Below, piece by piece: positions 36,300-45,464 of a DNA stretch of 64,000 bases. The DNA comes from Kribbella qitaiheensis. GTDB lineage: Bacteria > Actinomycetota > Actinomycetes > Propionibacteriales > Kribbellaceae. Location: contig NZ_CP043661.1 of the NCBI RefSeq assembly GCF_014217565.1, positions 5,890,001-5,954,000 on the forward strand, in the 5' to 3' direction. A program made the position numbers and the translations under genes. The notes beneath the pieces were generated by a model. The model had not been told where the DNA came from, ran no database searches, and saw nothing but the letters and a program-made list of their open reading frames with translations. The stretch's first letter is position 1. Each line of letters opens with the position of its first letter.

Positions 36300-36345
36300 A
36301 GGACACCTTGCCACTTCGCAGGCATTCACCCAGCGCTGGCGCTGC
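35977..36345 (+). pseudogene. Ferric-reductase-like transmembrane protein, interrupted
   Basis: ATG 35977 begins a helical membrane protein (YLARAAGAMAMVLFTIAASL, YVHRSAAATGLLLLVAHVTA) of the ferric-reductase-like/cytochrome b type, with His residues that could bind haem. TAG at 36223-36225 replaces what should be Tyr in VPFGSGYRPF; after it the same frame goes on (FAVTLGVLAMYGLVLAAVVG) to about 36345. The start overlaps the expected end of apbE. The stop cuts the protein after about 82 residues. Confidence 0.75.
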
Positions 36346-36347
36346 AG

Positions 36348-37560
36348 GAGAACCCACCGCTGCTCAGGTCTATCGGTCCGCCTCGGCTGCTCGCGGGACT
36401 CAAGGAGGGCCGCGCAGACCTCCAACACCACCTCTGGGCGCACGGCGCGCAACCACAACTCACCAGGGAGGCTTACGGCGAGCTAGCGACAGCCGTCGGA
36501 CTCAGAGGCCGAGGCGGCGCAGGCTTCCCGGTCGCACTCAAGCTGGCCGACCTTCCGGCGAAGGGCATTGAGGCAGTGGTCGTCAACGGCTCCGAGAGCG
36601 AGCCGCTGAGCCGAAAGGACCGCCTCCTGCTCACGCTGGCGCCACACCTCGTACTGGACGGCGCAGCCGGTCTCGCCAAAGCGCTGCATGCCAGGGAGGT
36701 CCTGGTAGCGGTCCACAACGCTGAGGCAGCCGCCTCGCTCAGGGCCGCGATCCACGAACGCCAGGACTCCGTAGAGATCCAGGTAAGCGACACCCCAGGC
36801 CGGTTCGTTGCCGGTGAGGCGCGGGCTAGTCCTGAGCATCCTGGAAGGTGGTCCGGCCGTGCCTCCTGGCCGCAGAGTGCTACCGACGAGGAAGGGCTAT
36901 CACCAACGCCCTACCTTCCTGTCGAACGTCGAGACCTTCGCCCAGCTCGCAGTACTGGCCCGGCTCGGGTCCCGCGAGTTCAGCAGCACCGGCCTCACCA
37001 GCGAGCCGGGCACCCAGCTCCTGACCGTCGACGGCGCGGTCCAGCGACCCGGAGTTATCGAGACGCCGACCGGAGTGCCATTGGAGACCATTCTCCAGTA
37101 CGCCGGGGCGCCCGTCGCGGGACCGGTCCTGATCGGCGGGTACCACGGCCAGTGATTGCCGAGGGCGGATGGCATCAGACTGAGTCGCCCCGAGGTCGCA
37201 CTGGGAGCCGGAATCGTCGTAGCGCTCGGATCAGACACCTGCCCACTCGGTGAGGTTTACCGGGTAGCGCAGTGGCTAGCGAGCCAGTCGGCCGGTCAGT
37301 GCGGGCCGTGCGTGTTCGGTACGGCCGCCCTGGTCGACGACTTCGGCCGGCTGTTGAACGGCGACCCGGCCGGCTGGCACGACGCCCAACGGCACCTCGG
37401 CCTGGTGCCCGGCAGAGGTGCCTGCGCCCATCCCGACGGCTCGGCCCGGTTCCTGGCGTCGGCCCTCGAGGCGTTCGGGGATGACGTCCGCGCCCACCTC
37501 GCCGGCGGCTGCGGCCGCGCAGTACTGGGTGTCCTGCCAGTGCCCGGAGGTGCGTGGTGA
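36348..37560 (+). pseudogene. NuoF-like flavoprotein with Fe-S domain, interrupted
   Basis: Three pieces form one NADH dehydrogenase F-like protein of about 400 residues. The first, ENPPLLRSIGPPRLLAGL to GEARA, includes the FMN-site motif RGRGGAGFP. It shifts frame near 36825 into LSILEGGPAVPPGRRVLP and HQRPTFLSNVETFAQLAVLA. At 37153-37155 TGA stands where Trp is expected (GGYHGQW), after which the same frame gives the C-terminal cluster domain with CGPC and a distal Cys (GRGACAHP). A frameshift plus a nonsense codon make it a pseudogene. It would have passed electrons between NADH and the ferredoxin encoded next. Confidence 0.82.
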
Positions 37561-37754
37561 GGAAGCTGGAGATCGACTGGACCCGGTGCGACGGGCACGG
37601 GCTCTGCGCGACCCTGCTGCCCGACGACGTGACGCTCGACGAATGGGGCTTCCCAGTGCTGACCGGTGCCCCGGTTACGGCTGGTGAACTGGCGAACGCG
37701 CGCCGCGCAGTACTGGCCTGTCCGACCCTGGCGCTGCGCTTGAGCGGCCTGTGA
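37554..37754 (+). CDS. Ferredoxin
   Basis: A 66-residue ferredoxin with cysteines in TRCDGHGLC and LACPTLALRL, the arrangement of the small actinobacterial 3Fe-4S/4Fe-4S ferredoxins that serve cytochromes P450 or flavoproteins. The middle cysteine of the usual CxxxxxC...C set is not obvious, as in the 3Fe-4S type with alternative ligand His or Gly. It overlaps the end of the NuoF-like pseudogene (GTGGTGA). It may be the only intact carrier of the module. Confidence 0.82.
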   Translation: MVRKLEIDWTRCDGHGLCATLLPDDVTLDEWGFPVLTGAPVTAGELANARRAVLACPTLALRLSGL

Positions 37755-37891
37755 AAAGTGATCCGTAAGGCATCGGAAAGGAGCGTCCCGGGATCACACC
37801 AGTGACCGAAGTGGACTAATCTCTGAGGGGGCGCACAAGGGCGTGCGGTCCGGCGCACGGAAGCGTCGAAGCCACGTGGAGACGGTGGGGA

Positions 37892-40800
37892 ATGCAGAGC
37901 AAGCTGGACGTCCAGAAGGCGGATGTTCTCGCCAAGGCAGTGTTCGCTGGAACGCACGGCAAGGACCAGTCGGTCGATGCCGGGAAGCTGCGAGGCTTCC
38001 TCGAGCGGTACTACCGGTATGTCGCGGCCGAGGACGTCGCCGAGCGGCAGCCGACGGACTGTCTGGGCGCTGCCCGGCACCACTACAAGTCCGCCTCGGT
38101 CCGCCCGCAGGGCACGGCCAAGGTGCACGTCTTCACCCCGACGGTGCAGCAGCACGGCTGGTCCGCCGACGGCCGGACGGTCGTCGAGATCGTGGTCGAC
38201 GACATGCCGTTCCTGGTCGACAGCGCCGCGATGGTGATCACCGAGCACGCCCTGGAGCTGCAACTGCTGGTGCACCCGCAGTTCGTCGTCCGCCGCGACA
38301 TCACCGGCACCCTGCAGGAGGTTCTCGGTGACGAGGCCGCCGCGGACGAGCACGACCTGGTCCGGGAGAGCTGGATGCACCTGGAGGTCGAGCGGATCGC
38401 CGACCCCGCCGAGCACCGCGAGCTGGAGAAGGCGCTGCAGTTGGTCCTGAACGACGTCCGCGAGGCCGTCGAGGACTGGCCGAAGATGCACGAGAAGGCG
38501 GTCACCATCGCTGCCGAGCTGGACCCGGCGAACCTGCCGGTCGGCGCCGCGGAGGTCGAGGACGCCCGGGAGCTGCTGGACTGGCTCGCCGACGAGCACT
38601 TCACCTTCCTGGGCTACCGGGAGTACGCGTTCTCGATGCGCGGTGAGCAGGGTGTCCTGCGCGGCGTCCCCGGTACCGGGCTCGGCATCCTGCGCAAGGA
38701 CCCGAACCAGGACGAGAACGCCGGCCTGCTGCCGCCCGAGGTGAGTGCCAAAGCCCGCGAGAAGAAGCTGCTGATCCTGACCAAGGCGAACTCGCGGTCC
38801 ACCGTGCACCGCTCGTCGTACCTGGACTACGTCGGCATCAAGCAGTTCGACGAGAACGGCGAGCCGGTCACGGAGCGCCGATTCATCGGCCTGCTCTCGT
38901 CGACCGCTTACACCGAGAGCGTCATGCAGGTGCCGGTACTGCGCCGCAAGGCGATCGAGTTGTTCAAGAGGACCGGCTTCGACCCGAGCAGCCACAGCGG
39001 CAAGGGCCTGCTGGATGTGCTGGAGACGTACCCGCGCGACGAGCTGCTGCAGGCACCGGTGGAGGACCTGCTGCCGATCGTGCAGTCCGTGCTGCACCTG
39101 CAGGAGCGCCGCGCGGTGAAGCTGTTCGTCCGCCGCGACGTCTACAACCGGTACCTGTCCTGCCTGGTCTACCTGCCGCGCGATCGCTACACGACCGCGG
39201 TCCGGCTCAAGATGCAGCAGATCCTCAGCGACGCGATCGGTGCGGAGTCGGTGGACTATGCCGCCTACGTGACCGAGTCCGTGCTCGCCCGGGTGCACTT
39301 CGTGGTCCGGATGAAGCAGGGCGAGACAGTGGGCGAGTATGACGCCGACCAGCTCGAGCAGAAGGTCATCGAGGCGACCAGGGCCTGGCAGGACGACTTC
39401 ACCGTCGCGCTGCACGCCGAGGGCGGCGACGGTGCCGTCACCAGGTTGAGCAGTCAGTACGCGGGTGCCTTCCCCGAGGCGTACAAGGAAGACTTCGACG
39501 CCAGGGTCGCCGTCAAGGACGTGATGATCCTGGACGGACTGCCGGCCGCCGACGGCCTGGCGATGTCGCTCTACAGCCCGATCGACGAGGAATGGGAGGG
39601 CGAGCGCCGCTTCAAGGTCTACCGGACCGGTACGGCGCTGTCGCTGTCCCAGGTGCTGCCGCACCTGACCCACATGGGCGTCGAGGTGATCGACGAGCGG
39701 CCGTACGAGATCCGCCGGCCCGACGGCGGTACGGCGTACATCTACGACTTCGGTCTGCGCACCCCCCGTGAGGTCCAGGAGCGCGAGGAGAACCGCACGC
39801 TCTTCTCGGACACGTTCCAGGCCGTCTGGTCCGGCCGGGCCGAGTCCGACAAGCTGAACGCGCTGGTACTGCGCGGCAGCCTCAGCTGGCGGCAGGTGTC
39901 GATCCTGCGCGCCTACCAGAAGTACATCCGCCAGGGCGGTACGCCGTTCAGCCAGGACTACATCGAGAACACCTTCCTCAGCCACGTCGACGTGGCCGGG
40001 CTGCTGGTCCGGATGTTCGAGACCAGCTTCGACCCGGCGCACGGTGCGGCCGACGACCCGAACCGGCGGACCGCGGTCGACCAGCTGGAGAAGGAGATCG
40101 TCGCCGCGCTGGACACGGTGCGGAGCCTGGACGAGGACCGGATCCTGCGGTCCTACCTGACCGTGATCAAGGCGACCCTGCGGACCAACTACTTCCAGCC
40201 GGGACCGGACGGGCAGCCACGCGCCTACATCTCGTTCAAGCTGGAGCCGAAGGCCATCCCGGAGCTGCCGCAGCCGCGGCCGGCGTACGAGATCTTCGTG
40301 TACTCGCCGCGGGTCGAAGGGGTGCACCTCCGGTTCGGCGCCGTGGCCCGGGGCGGGTTGCGCTGGTCGGACCGGCGGGAGGATTTCCGGACCGAGGTGC
40401 TCGGCCTGGTCAAGGCGCAGATGGTGAAGAACTCGGTGATCGTGCCGGTCGGCGCGAAGGGAGGCTTCTACGCCAAGCAGCTGCCCGACCCGTCGGTGGA
40501 CCGGGATGCCTGGCTCGCCGAGGGCGTCGCGTCGTACAAGACCTTCATCTCTGGGCTGCTGGACATCACCGACAACATCGTGTCCGGCTCCGTGGTGCCA
40601 CCCCGCGACGTGGTTCGCTACGACGGCGACGACGCGTACCTGGTGGTTGCCGCGGACAAGGGCACGGCGACGTTCTCAGATATCGCCAACGGTGTCGCCA
40701 AGGAGTACGGCTTCTGGCTGGGTGACGCGTTCGCCTCGGGTGGGTCGGTCGGCTACGACCACAAGGCGATGGGCATCACCGCCCGTGGCGCGTGGGAGTC

Positions 40801-42760
40801 GGTCAAGCGGCACTTCCGCGAGATGGGCCACGACTGCCAGCACACCGACTTCACCGTCGTCGGTATCGGCGACATGTCGGGTGACGTGTTCGGCAACGGG
40901 ATGCTGCTGTCGGAGCACATCCAGCTGGTCGCGGCATTCGACCACCGGCACATCTTCCTGGACCCGACGCCGGACGCGGCGACCTCCTTCGTCGAGCGCA
41001 AGCGGTTGTTCGACCTGCCACGCTCGTCGTGGGCGGACTACGACAGCGCGCTGATCTCGGCCGGCGGTGGGATCTACCCGCGGACCGACAAGGCGATCCC
41101 GATCTCGGCCGAGGTCAGGGCGGCGCTCGGGCTGCAGGACAACCCGGCGAGGCTGACACCGGCCGAGCTGATGCAGGCGATCGTGAAGGCGCCGGTCGAC
41201 CTGTTCTGGAACGGCGGTATCGGCACCTACGTGAAGGCGAGCACCGAGACGCACGCGGATGTCGGCGACAAGGCCAACGACGCGATCCGGATCAACGGCG
41301 CGGATCTGGGCGCCAAGGCGGTCGGCGAGGGCGGCAACCTCGGCTTCACCCAGCTGGGGCGGATCGAGTACGCCGCCAAGGGCGGCCGGATCAACACCGA
41401 CTTCATCGACAACGTGGCCGGCGTGGACACCTCCGACCACGAGGTGAACATCAAGATCCTGCTGGACAAGGTGGTCGCCGACGGCGACCTGACCGAGAAG
41501 CAGCGCAACGACGTGATCGCGTCGATGACGGACGAGGTCGCCGCGCTGGTGCTGAAGAGCAACTACCGGCAGAACATCGGGCTGGCCAACGCCACCGCTC
41601 AGGCCGCCGCGCTGCTGCACGTCCACCAGGACTGGGTCCGCCGGCTGGAGAAGCAAGGTCTGCTCGACCGGGAGCTGGAGTTCCTGCCGAGCGTCGCGGA
41701 GTTCAAGCGGCGCAAGGCCGACGGGCGTGGGCTGACCTCGCCGGAGCTTTCGGTGCTGATCGCCTACACCAAGATCGTGCTCGAGGCGGAGTTGCTGAAG
41801 ACCACGCTGCCGGACGACGACTACCTGGAGTCGAAGCTGGCCAGCTACTTCCCACAGGCGATCCAGGAACGCTTCGCCGGGCCGATGAAGTCGCACCAGC
41901 TGCGCCGCGAGATCATCACCACCCAGGTGGTGAACGAGTTCATCAACTCCTCCGGCATCACGGCGTACCACCGGCTCTCGCTGGAGACCGGCGGGACGAT
42001 CGAGGACGTCGTCCGGGCCAACCTGGCCGCGTCGCGGATCTTCGCGCAGCCCGAGCTGCTGGCCCGCAACGCCGAACTCGACAACGTCATCCACGCCGAC
42101 ACCCAGACCGCGATGCGGCTCGAGACCCGCACCCTGGTCGAGCGGGCCACCCGCTGGCTGGTCTCGAACCGGCGGCCCCCGGTGGACATCGCCGAGCTGA
42201 TCGAGTTCTTCTCGGCCGGCATCGCCAAGCTCACCGCCGCGCTTCCCGACGTACTGCGGGGCCGCGAGCTCGCGCTGTTCGAGCATCGCCGCGAGGAGCT
42301 GATCGGCAAGGGGGTGGCCGAGGACTTCGCCACCCGGATCGCGGTGCTGCCCCCGGCGTACGCGGGGCTCGGCATCGTCGAGACGGCCGAGGCGGACGAC
42401 CTGGACCTGCTCGAGGTCGCCAAGGTCCACTTCGCCCTCGGCGAGCGGCTGCAACTCGGCCTCTTCCTCGAACGCATCGTCGGCCTGCCGCGAACCGACC
42501 GCTGGCAGACGATGGCGCGCGCGGCGCTTCGCGACGACCTGCACGCCGTCCACGCCCGGCTGACCCGCCAGGTGCTCAGCCAGACGGACGCGGCCGCCGA
42601 GCCGGAGGAGCGGGTCAGGGCCTGGCAGGACATGAACGCGACCGCCCTGTCCAGGGCCGCCACCATGATGGAGGAGATCGTCGAGACCGAGGGGCCCGAA
42701 CTGGCCCACCTGTCCGTCGGCCTACGCCTGGTCCGCACCTTGCTGGGCAACCACGCCTGA
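37892..42760 (+). CDS. gdh: NAD-dependent glutamate dehydrogenase, large (about 180 kDa) type
   Basis: At 1,622 residues this is the full length of the L-GDH180 class found in Streptomyces and mycobacteria. It has the long N-terminal ACT-like regulatory part (VVEIVVDDMPFLVDSAAMVI), and the catalytic domain near residues 780-1150, with VIVPVGAKGGFYAKQLPDPS carrying the active-site Lys near residue 846-860, and the NAD-binding VVGIGDMSGDVFGNGMLLSE near residue 990. It oxidises glutamate to 2-oxoglutarate and ammonia, mainly a catabolic reaction. It stands alone with a strong terminator after it. No frameshift or stop is present. Confidence 0.96.
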   Translation: MQSKLDVQKADVLAKAVFAGTHGKDQSVDAGKLRGFLERYYRYVAAEDVAERQPTDCLGAARHHYKSASVRPQGTAKVHVFTPTVQQHGWSADGRTVVEIVVDDMPFLVDSAAMVITEHALELQLLVHPQFVVRRDITGTLQEVLGDEAAADEHDLVRESWMHLEVERIADPAEHRELEKALQLVLNDVREAVEDWPKMHEKAVTIAAELDPANLPVGAAEVEDARELLDWLADEHFTFLGYREYAFSMRGEQGVLRGVPGTGLGILRKDPNQDENAGLLPPEVSAKAREKKLLILTKANSRSTVHRSSYLDYVGIKQFDENGEPVTERRFIGLLSSTAYTESVMQVPVLRRKAIELFKRTGFDPSSHSGKGLLDVLETYPRDELLQAPVEDLLPIVQSVLHLQERRAVKLFVRRDVYNRYLSCLVYLPRDRYTTAVRLKMQQILSDAIGAESVDYAAYVTESVLARVHFVVRMKQGETVGEYDADQLEQKVIEATRAWQDDFTVALHAEGGDGAVTRLSSQYAGAFPEAYKEDFDARVAVKDVMILDGLPAADGLAMSLYSPIDEEWEGERRFKVYRTGTALSLSQVLPHLTHMGVEVIDERPYEIRRPDGGTAYIYDFGLRTPREVQEREENRTLFSDTFQAVWSGRAESDKLNALVLRGSLSWRQVSILRAYQKYIRQGGTPFSQDYIENTFLSHVDVAGLLVRMFETSFDPAHGAADDPNRRTAVDQLEKEIVAALDTVRSLDEDRILRSYLTVIKATLRTNYFQPGPDGQPRAYISFKLEPKAIPELPQPRPAYEIFVYSPRVEGVHLRFGAVARGGLRWSDRREDFRTEVLGLVKAQMVKNSVIVPVGAKGGFYAKQLPDPSVDRDAWLAEGVASYKTFISGLLDITDNIVSGSVVPPRDVVRYDGDDAYLVVAADKGTATFSDIANGVAKEYGFWLGDAFASGGSVGYDHKAMGITARGAWESVKRHFREMGHDCQHTDFTVVGIGDMSGDVFGNGMLLSEHIQLVAAFDHRHIFLDPTPDAATSFVERKRLFDLPRSSWADYDSALISAGGGIYPRTDKAIPISAEVRAALGLQDNPARLTPAELMQAIVKAPVDLFWNGGIGTYVKASTETHADVGDKANDAIRINGADLGAKAVGEGGNLGFTQLGRIEYAAKGGRINTDFIDNVAGVDTSDHEVNIKILLDKVVADGDLTEKQRNDVIASMTDEVAALVLKSNYRQNIGLANATAQAAALLHVHQDWVRRLEKQGLLDRELEFLPSVAEFKRRKADGRGLTSPELSVLIAYTKIVLEAELLKTTLPDDDYLESKLASYFPQAIQERFAGPMKSHQLRREIITTQVVNEFINSSGITAYHRLSLETGGTIEDVVRANLAASRIFAQPELLARNAELDNVIHADTQTAMRLETRTLVERATRWLVSNRRPPVDIAELIEFFSAGIAKLTAALPDVLRGRELALFEHRREELIGKGVAEDFATRIAVLPPAYAGLGIVETAEADDLDLLEVAKVHFALGERLQLGLFLERIVGLPRTDRWQTMARAALRDDLHAVHARLTRQVLSQTDAAAEPEERVRAWQDMNATALSRAATMMEEIVETEGPELAHLSVGLRLVRTLLGNHA

Positions 42761-42780
42761 CCCACCTCGCCCGATTGCTT

Positions 42781-42826
42781 ACGTCCGAAGAAGTGGAGTA
42801 CACGTCCCCTCCGCTTCTTCGGACGT
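42781..42826 (+). terminator. Rho-independent-like hairpin after gdh
   Basis: ACGTCCGAAGAAG at 42781-42793 pairs perfectly with CTTCTTCGGACGT at 42814-42826, and the stem extends inward through GGAG/CTCC. There is no long U run, as usual in actinomycetes. Confidence 0.8.
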
Positions 42827-42839
42827 TAGGCTTCGGCGC

Positions 42840-43523
42840 GTGGCGACCCTCATGGATGTGGCTGGCGGTTGTGAGTATCCGGGCCGTGGGCTGGCGATCG
42901 GGCGCGACAGCGACGGGATGCCGTTTGCCGCCTACTGGCTGACCGGGCGAAGCCCCGCCTCCCAGCAGCGCGAGCTCGTCGTGTCCGAGCGCGAGATCGT
43001 CGTCCGGGAGACGGGCGGTGGCGCGGCCGACGAACTGCGTCACTACACCGCCGCGATCCGGGACGAGGACTGGTTCATCGTCGGCAACGGCAGCCACGTC
43101 CCCGAACTCGCCGGCACCCACGCCGACTTTGTGGATCTCCAGGTTGCGCTGCGAAATCTCGACTACGAACCCGACCCGCCCATCCGTACGCCGCGCATCT
43201 TCGCCGGTGCCGTCATCGAGGGCCCTGAGCTACTCGACGTCGTCGTAGGCTCCGCCCGCTCGTATTCGGCGGACCAGGTCCAGCACCCGTCCTTGTTCCT
43301 GCGCCGCTCCGAGGAGGCCACCGCCGGCGTCATCACCACGTACTCCGGCACCGCCGCCCAGGTGGTCACCGACGGATATCCGGTAGTCGTCTCCGTAGAG
43401 GTCGAGTGGGAGTCCCTCCCCGACCTCCTCTGGAACCGACTCGACCCGTCCCTCCGCATCGCCCTCGTCGTCATCCCCCTGCTCCCCGAAACCTTCGACG
43501 AAGCCATCACCCGCGCCCGCTGA
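42840..43523 (+). CDS. PurO-like IMP cyclohydrolase family protein
   Basis: A 227-residue protein starting with GTG. The N-terminal CEYPGRGLAIGRDSDG and YWLTGRSPASQQREL match the archaeal-type IMP cyclohydrolase (PurO) family, whose members close the last ring of IMP; VGNGSHV and the GTH stretch are also in keeping. Bacteria normally use PurH for this step, so the protein may have another substrate or be a back-up enzyme. It is isolated between the gdh terminator and the convergent GntR gene. Confidence 0.75.
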   Translation: MATLMDVAGGCEYPGRGLAIGRDSDGMPFAAYWLTGRSPASQQRELVVSEREIVVRETGGGAADELRHYTAAIRDEDWFIVGNGSHVPELAGTHADFVDLQVALRNLDYEPDPPIRTPRIFAGAVIEGPELLDVVVGSARSYSADQVQHPSLFLRRSEEATAGVITTYSGTAAQVVTDGYPVVVSVEVEWESLPDLLWNRLDPSLRIALVVIPLLPETFDEAITRAR

Positions 43524-43571
43524 GGAATCAGCGGCCGAAGAGGGCGCAACCACCCCAGCCAGCCCGTTGAT

Positions 43572-44309
43572 TCAGCGGTCGGAGACGACTACCTCCACGG
43601 AGTACTGGTCGGCGCGGTAACAGTGGTCGCCGAATTCGACGGGGGAGCCGTCGGCGTCATAGGCGCTGCGGGTCATCGTGACCAGCGGCTCGGCCTTGGT
43701 GAGATGCAGAGTACGGCGTTCTTCGGCGGTCGCGTTGCGGGCACCGATGCGCTGGCGGGCCACGCTCGGCCGGATGCCGCGAGCGCGGAGCAGGGCGTAC
43801 AGGCCTTCCTTCTGGAGTGCCTCGACGGTCAGGTCATTCATTGCTGGCGGCAACCAGTTGCGCATGATCGCGAGCGGCACGTCGCCTGCGTACCGGAGCC
43901 GGACGATCGCGACCACCGGCGTCCCCGGCGGGAGACCGAGCGCCTCGGCGGCCCGGTCGTCGTGGGCCTCGCACTGCAACGAGAGCACGTCGGTGTGCGG
44001 CGTCCGGCCTTCGCGCTCGAGATCGTCGTACAGGCTGGTCAGCTCGGCCTTGCGGTGCACCATCTGGTTGGCGACGGTGGTGCCGATGCCGCGGCGACGG
44101 ACCAGCAGGCCCTTGTTCACCAGCTCCGAGATCGCCCGCCGGACGGTCGGCCGGGACAGGCTGAGCCGGTCCGACATCGCCTGCTCGTTCTCGAACGGGT
44201 CGCCCGGGCGCAGGGTGCCGTCGCTGATCGCGGCGATCAGCTGCTCGGCGAGCTGGTGGTAGAGCGGCACCGGGCTCGCCCGATCGATCTGGATCGGGAG
44301 GGCGGCCAT
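43572..44309 (-). CDS. GntR-family (HutC/UTRA) regulator of the inositol operon
   Basis: A 245-residue repressor: GntR winged helix (PLYHQLAEQLIAAISDGTLR, LSLSRPTVRRAISELVNKGL) and a UTRA effector domain (LTSLYDDLEREGRTP, PLAIMRNWLPP, YALLRARGIRPS). It is divergent from the iol operon and probably controls it, with an inositol-derived compound as effector. A close paralogue is encoded at the right edge of the window. Confidence 0.9.
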   Translation of the reverse strand: MAALPIQIDRASPVPLYHQLAEQLIAAISDGTLRPGDPFENEQAMSDRLSLSRPTVRRAISELVNKGLLVRRRGIGTTVANQMVHRKAELTSLYDDLEREGRTPHTDVLSLQCEAHDDRAAEALGLPPGTPVVAIVRLRYAGDVPLAIMRNWLPPAMNDLTVEALQKEGLYALLRARGIRPSVARQRIGARNATAEERRTLHLTKAEPLVTMTRSAYDADGSPVEFGDHCYRADQYSVEVVVSDR

Positions 44310-44331
44310 GTCCGGATATTACCTGAAGGGG

Positions 44332-44375
44332 GTTTGTATGTCTCGACATGAAAATGTGCTTACAAACTATTGACA
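44332..44375. promoter_or_regulatory. iol promoter and operator region
   Basis: GTTTGTA at 44332-44338 and TACAAAC at 44361-44367 form inverted arms, with a second perfect dyad ATGTC-tc-GACAT at 44338-44349 inside. TTGACA at 44370-44375 is a good -35 for the iol operon, though the -10 is weak. These are candidate sites for the divergent GntR. Confidence 0.6.
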
Positions 44376-44462
44376 CCTCTTCGCGGGCGGACAAAGCTGA
44401 ACCAGCACCGCCACTGGTCGGGTGCTTCGGGACTCACACAAGCCTTGACGAGAGGTCACAGG

Positions 44463-45464
44463 ATGCGAATCGGGTTGGTCGGAGCCGGACGGATCGGGGC
44501 GTTCCACGCCGCGACGCTGAAGGGTCTGCCGGCGGTGGACCAGGTCGTGGTCACCGACGTCGACGCGAGCCGGGCGGAACTGGTCGCGAAGGACCTCGGC
44601 CTCGAGTTCGCGGCCGACGTGGATCAGCTGCTGAGCAGCGGCCTTGACGGCGTCGTGATCACCGCGGCCACCTCCGCGCACGCCGCGCTGATCGGCAAGG
44701 CCGTCGCCGCCGGGATCCCGACCTTCTGCGAGAAGCCGGTCGCCCTCGACCTGGCCGAGACCCAGCAGGTGGTCGCACTGGTCGAGGCTTCGGGAGTGCC
44801 GGTGCACATCGGCTTCCAGCGTCGCTTCGACCTCGGCTACCAGGCCGCGGCCGAGCAGGTCCGGTCCGGCGCCCTCGGGTTCATTCACCACATCCGGGCG
44901 AACACGAACGACGCGTTCCCGCCGCCGCAGGAGTACATCCCGACCAGCGGCGGGTTCTTCCGTGACTGCACCGTGCACGACTTCGACATCCTCCGCTTCG
45001 TCACCGGCCGCGAGGTGGTCAGCGTCTTCGCCACCGGGGCGAACCGGGGCGAGGCGTTCTTCGGCGAGTACGGCGACGTCGATGCGGCCGCCGCGCTGCT
45101 CACCCTCGACGACGGCACCTTCGTGTCGGTCAGCGGGACCAGGTACAACGCGGCCGGCCACGATGTCCGGATGGAGGTGCTCGGCTCGCTCGGATCGGTC
45201 GCTGTCGGGCTGGACGAGCACACCGCGCTGAAGTCCGCCGAGGCCGGCGTCAGCTTCCCCGGCGGCGAACCGCACGCCACCTTCATGGACCGGTTCCGGC
45301 CGGCCTACGTCGCCGAGCTCACCGCCTTCACCGAGGTGGTGGCCGGGTCCCGCGAGGTCCCGTGCACCGTCCGCGACGCACTTCAGGCCTTCCGGACCGC
45401 GGACGCCTGCGAACTGTCCCGACGCGAGAACCGCGTTGTTCTGCTGGAGGAGATCGGCGCATGA
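44463..45464 (+). CDS. iolG: Inositol 2-dehydrogenase (Gfo/Idh/MocA family)
   Basis: A 333-residue oxidoreductase with an N-terminal NAD-binding motif (IGLVGAGRIGAFHAATL), catalytic EKP (FCEKPVAL) and SGGFFRDCTVHDFDILRFVT carrying the HDFD catalytic residues of inositol dehydrogenases. It oxidises myo-inositol (or scyllo-inositol) to the inosose. It is the first gene of the operon, with AGAGG and AGG sites before ATG 44463, and is coupled by ATGA to the next gene. Confidence 0.86.
   Translation: MRIGLVGAGRIGAFHAATLKGLPAVDQVVVTDVDASRAELVAKDLGLEFAADVDQLLSSGLDGVVITAATSAHAALIGKAVAAGIPTFCEKPVALDLAETQQVVALVEASGVPVHIGFQRRFDLGYQAAAEQVRSGALGFIHHIRANTNDAFPPPQEYIPTSGGFFRDCTVHDFDILRFVTGREVVSVFATGANRGEAFFGEYGDVDAAAALLTLDDGTFVSVSGTRYNAAGHDVRMEVLGSLGSVAVGLDEHTALKSAEAGVSFPGGEPHATFMDRFRPAYVAELTAFTEVVAGSREVPCTVRDALQAFRTADACELSRRENRVVLLEEIGA

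Noticed and set aside
37175..40327. A 1,050-codon open frame on the minus strand
   Set aside because: It is antisense to the NAD-glutamate dehydrogenase gene and made of Arg/Val/Gln/Leu-rich shadow translation typical of high-GC DNA.
40676..42709. A 677-codon minus-strand open frame
   Set aside because: Also antisense to gdh, with no motif or start signal.
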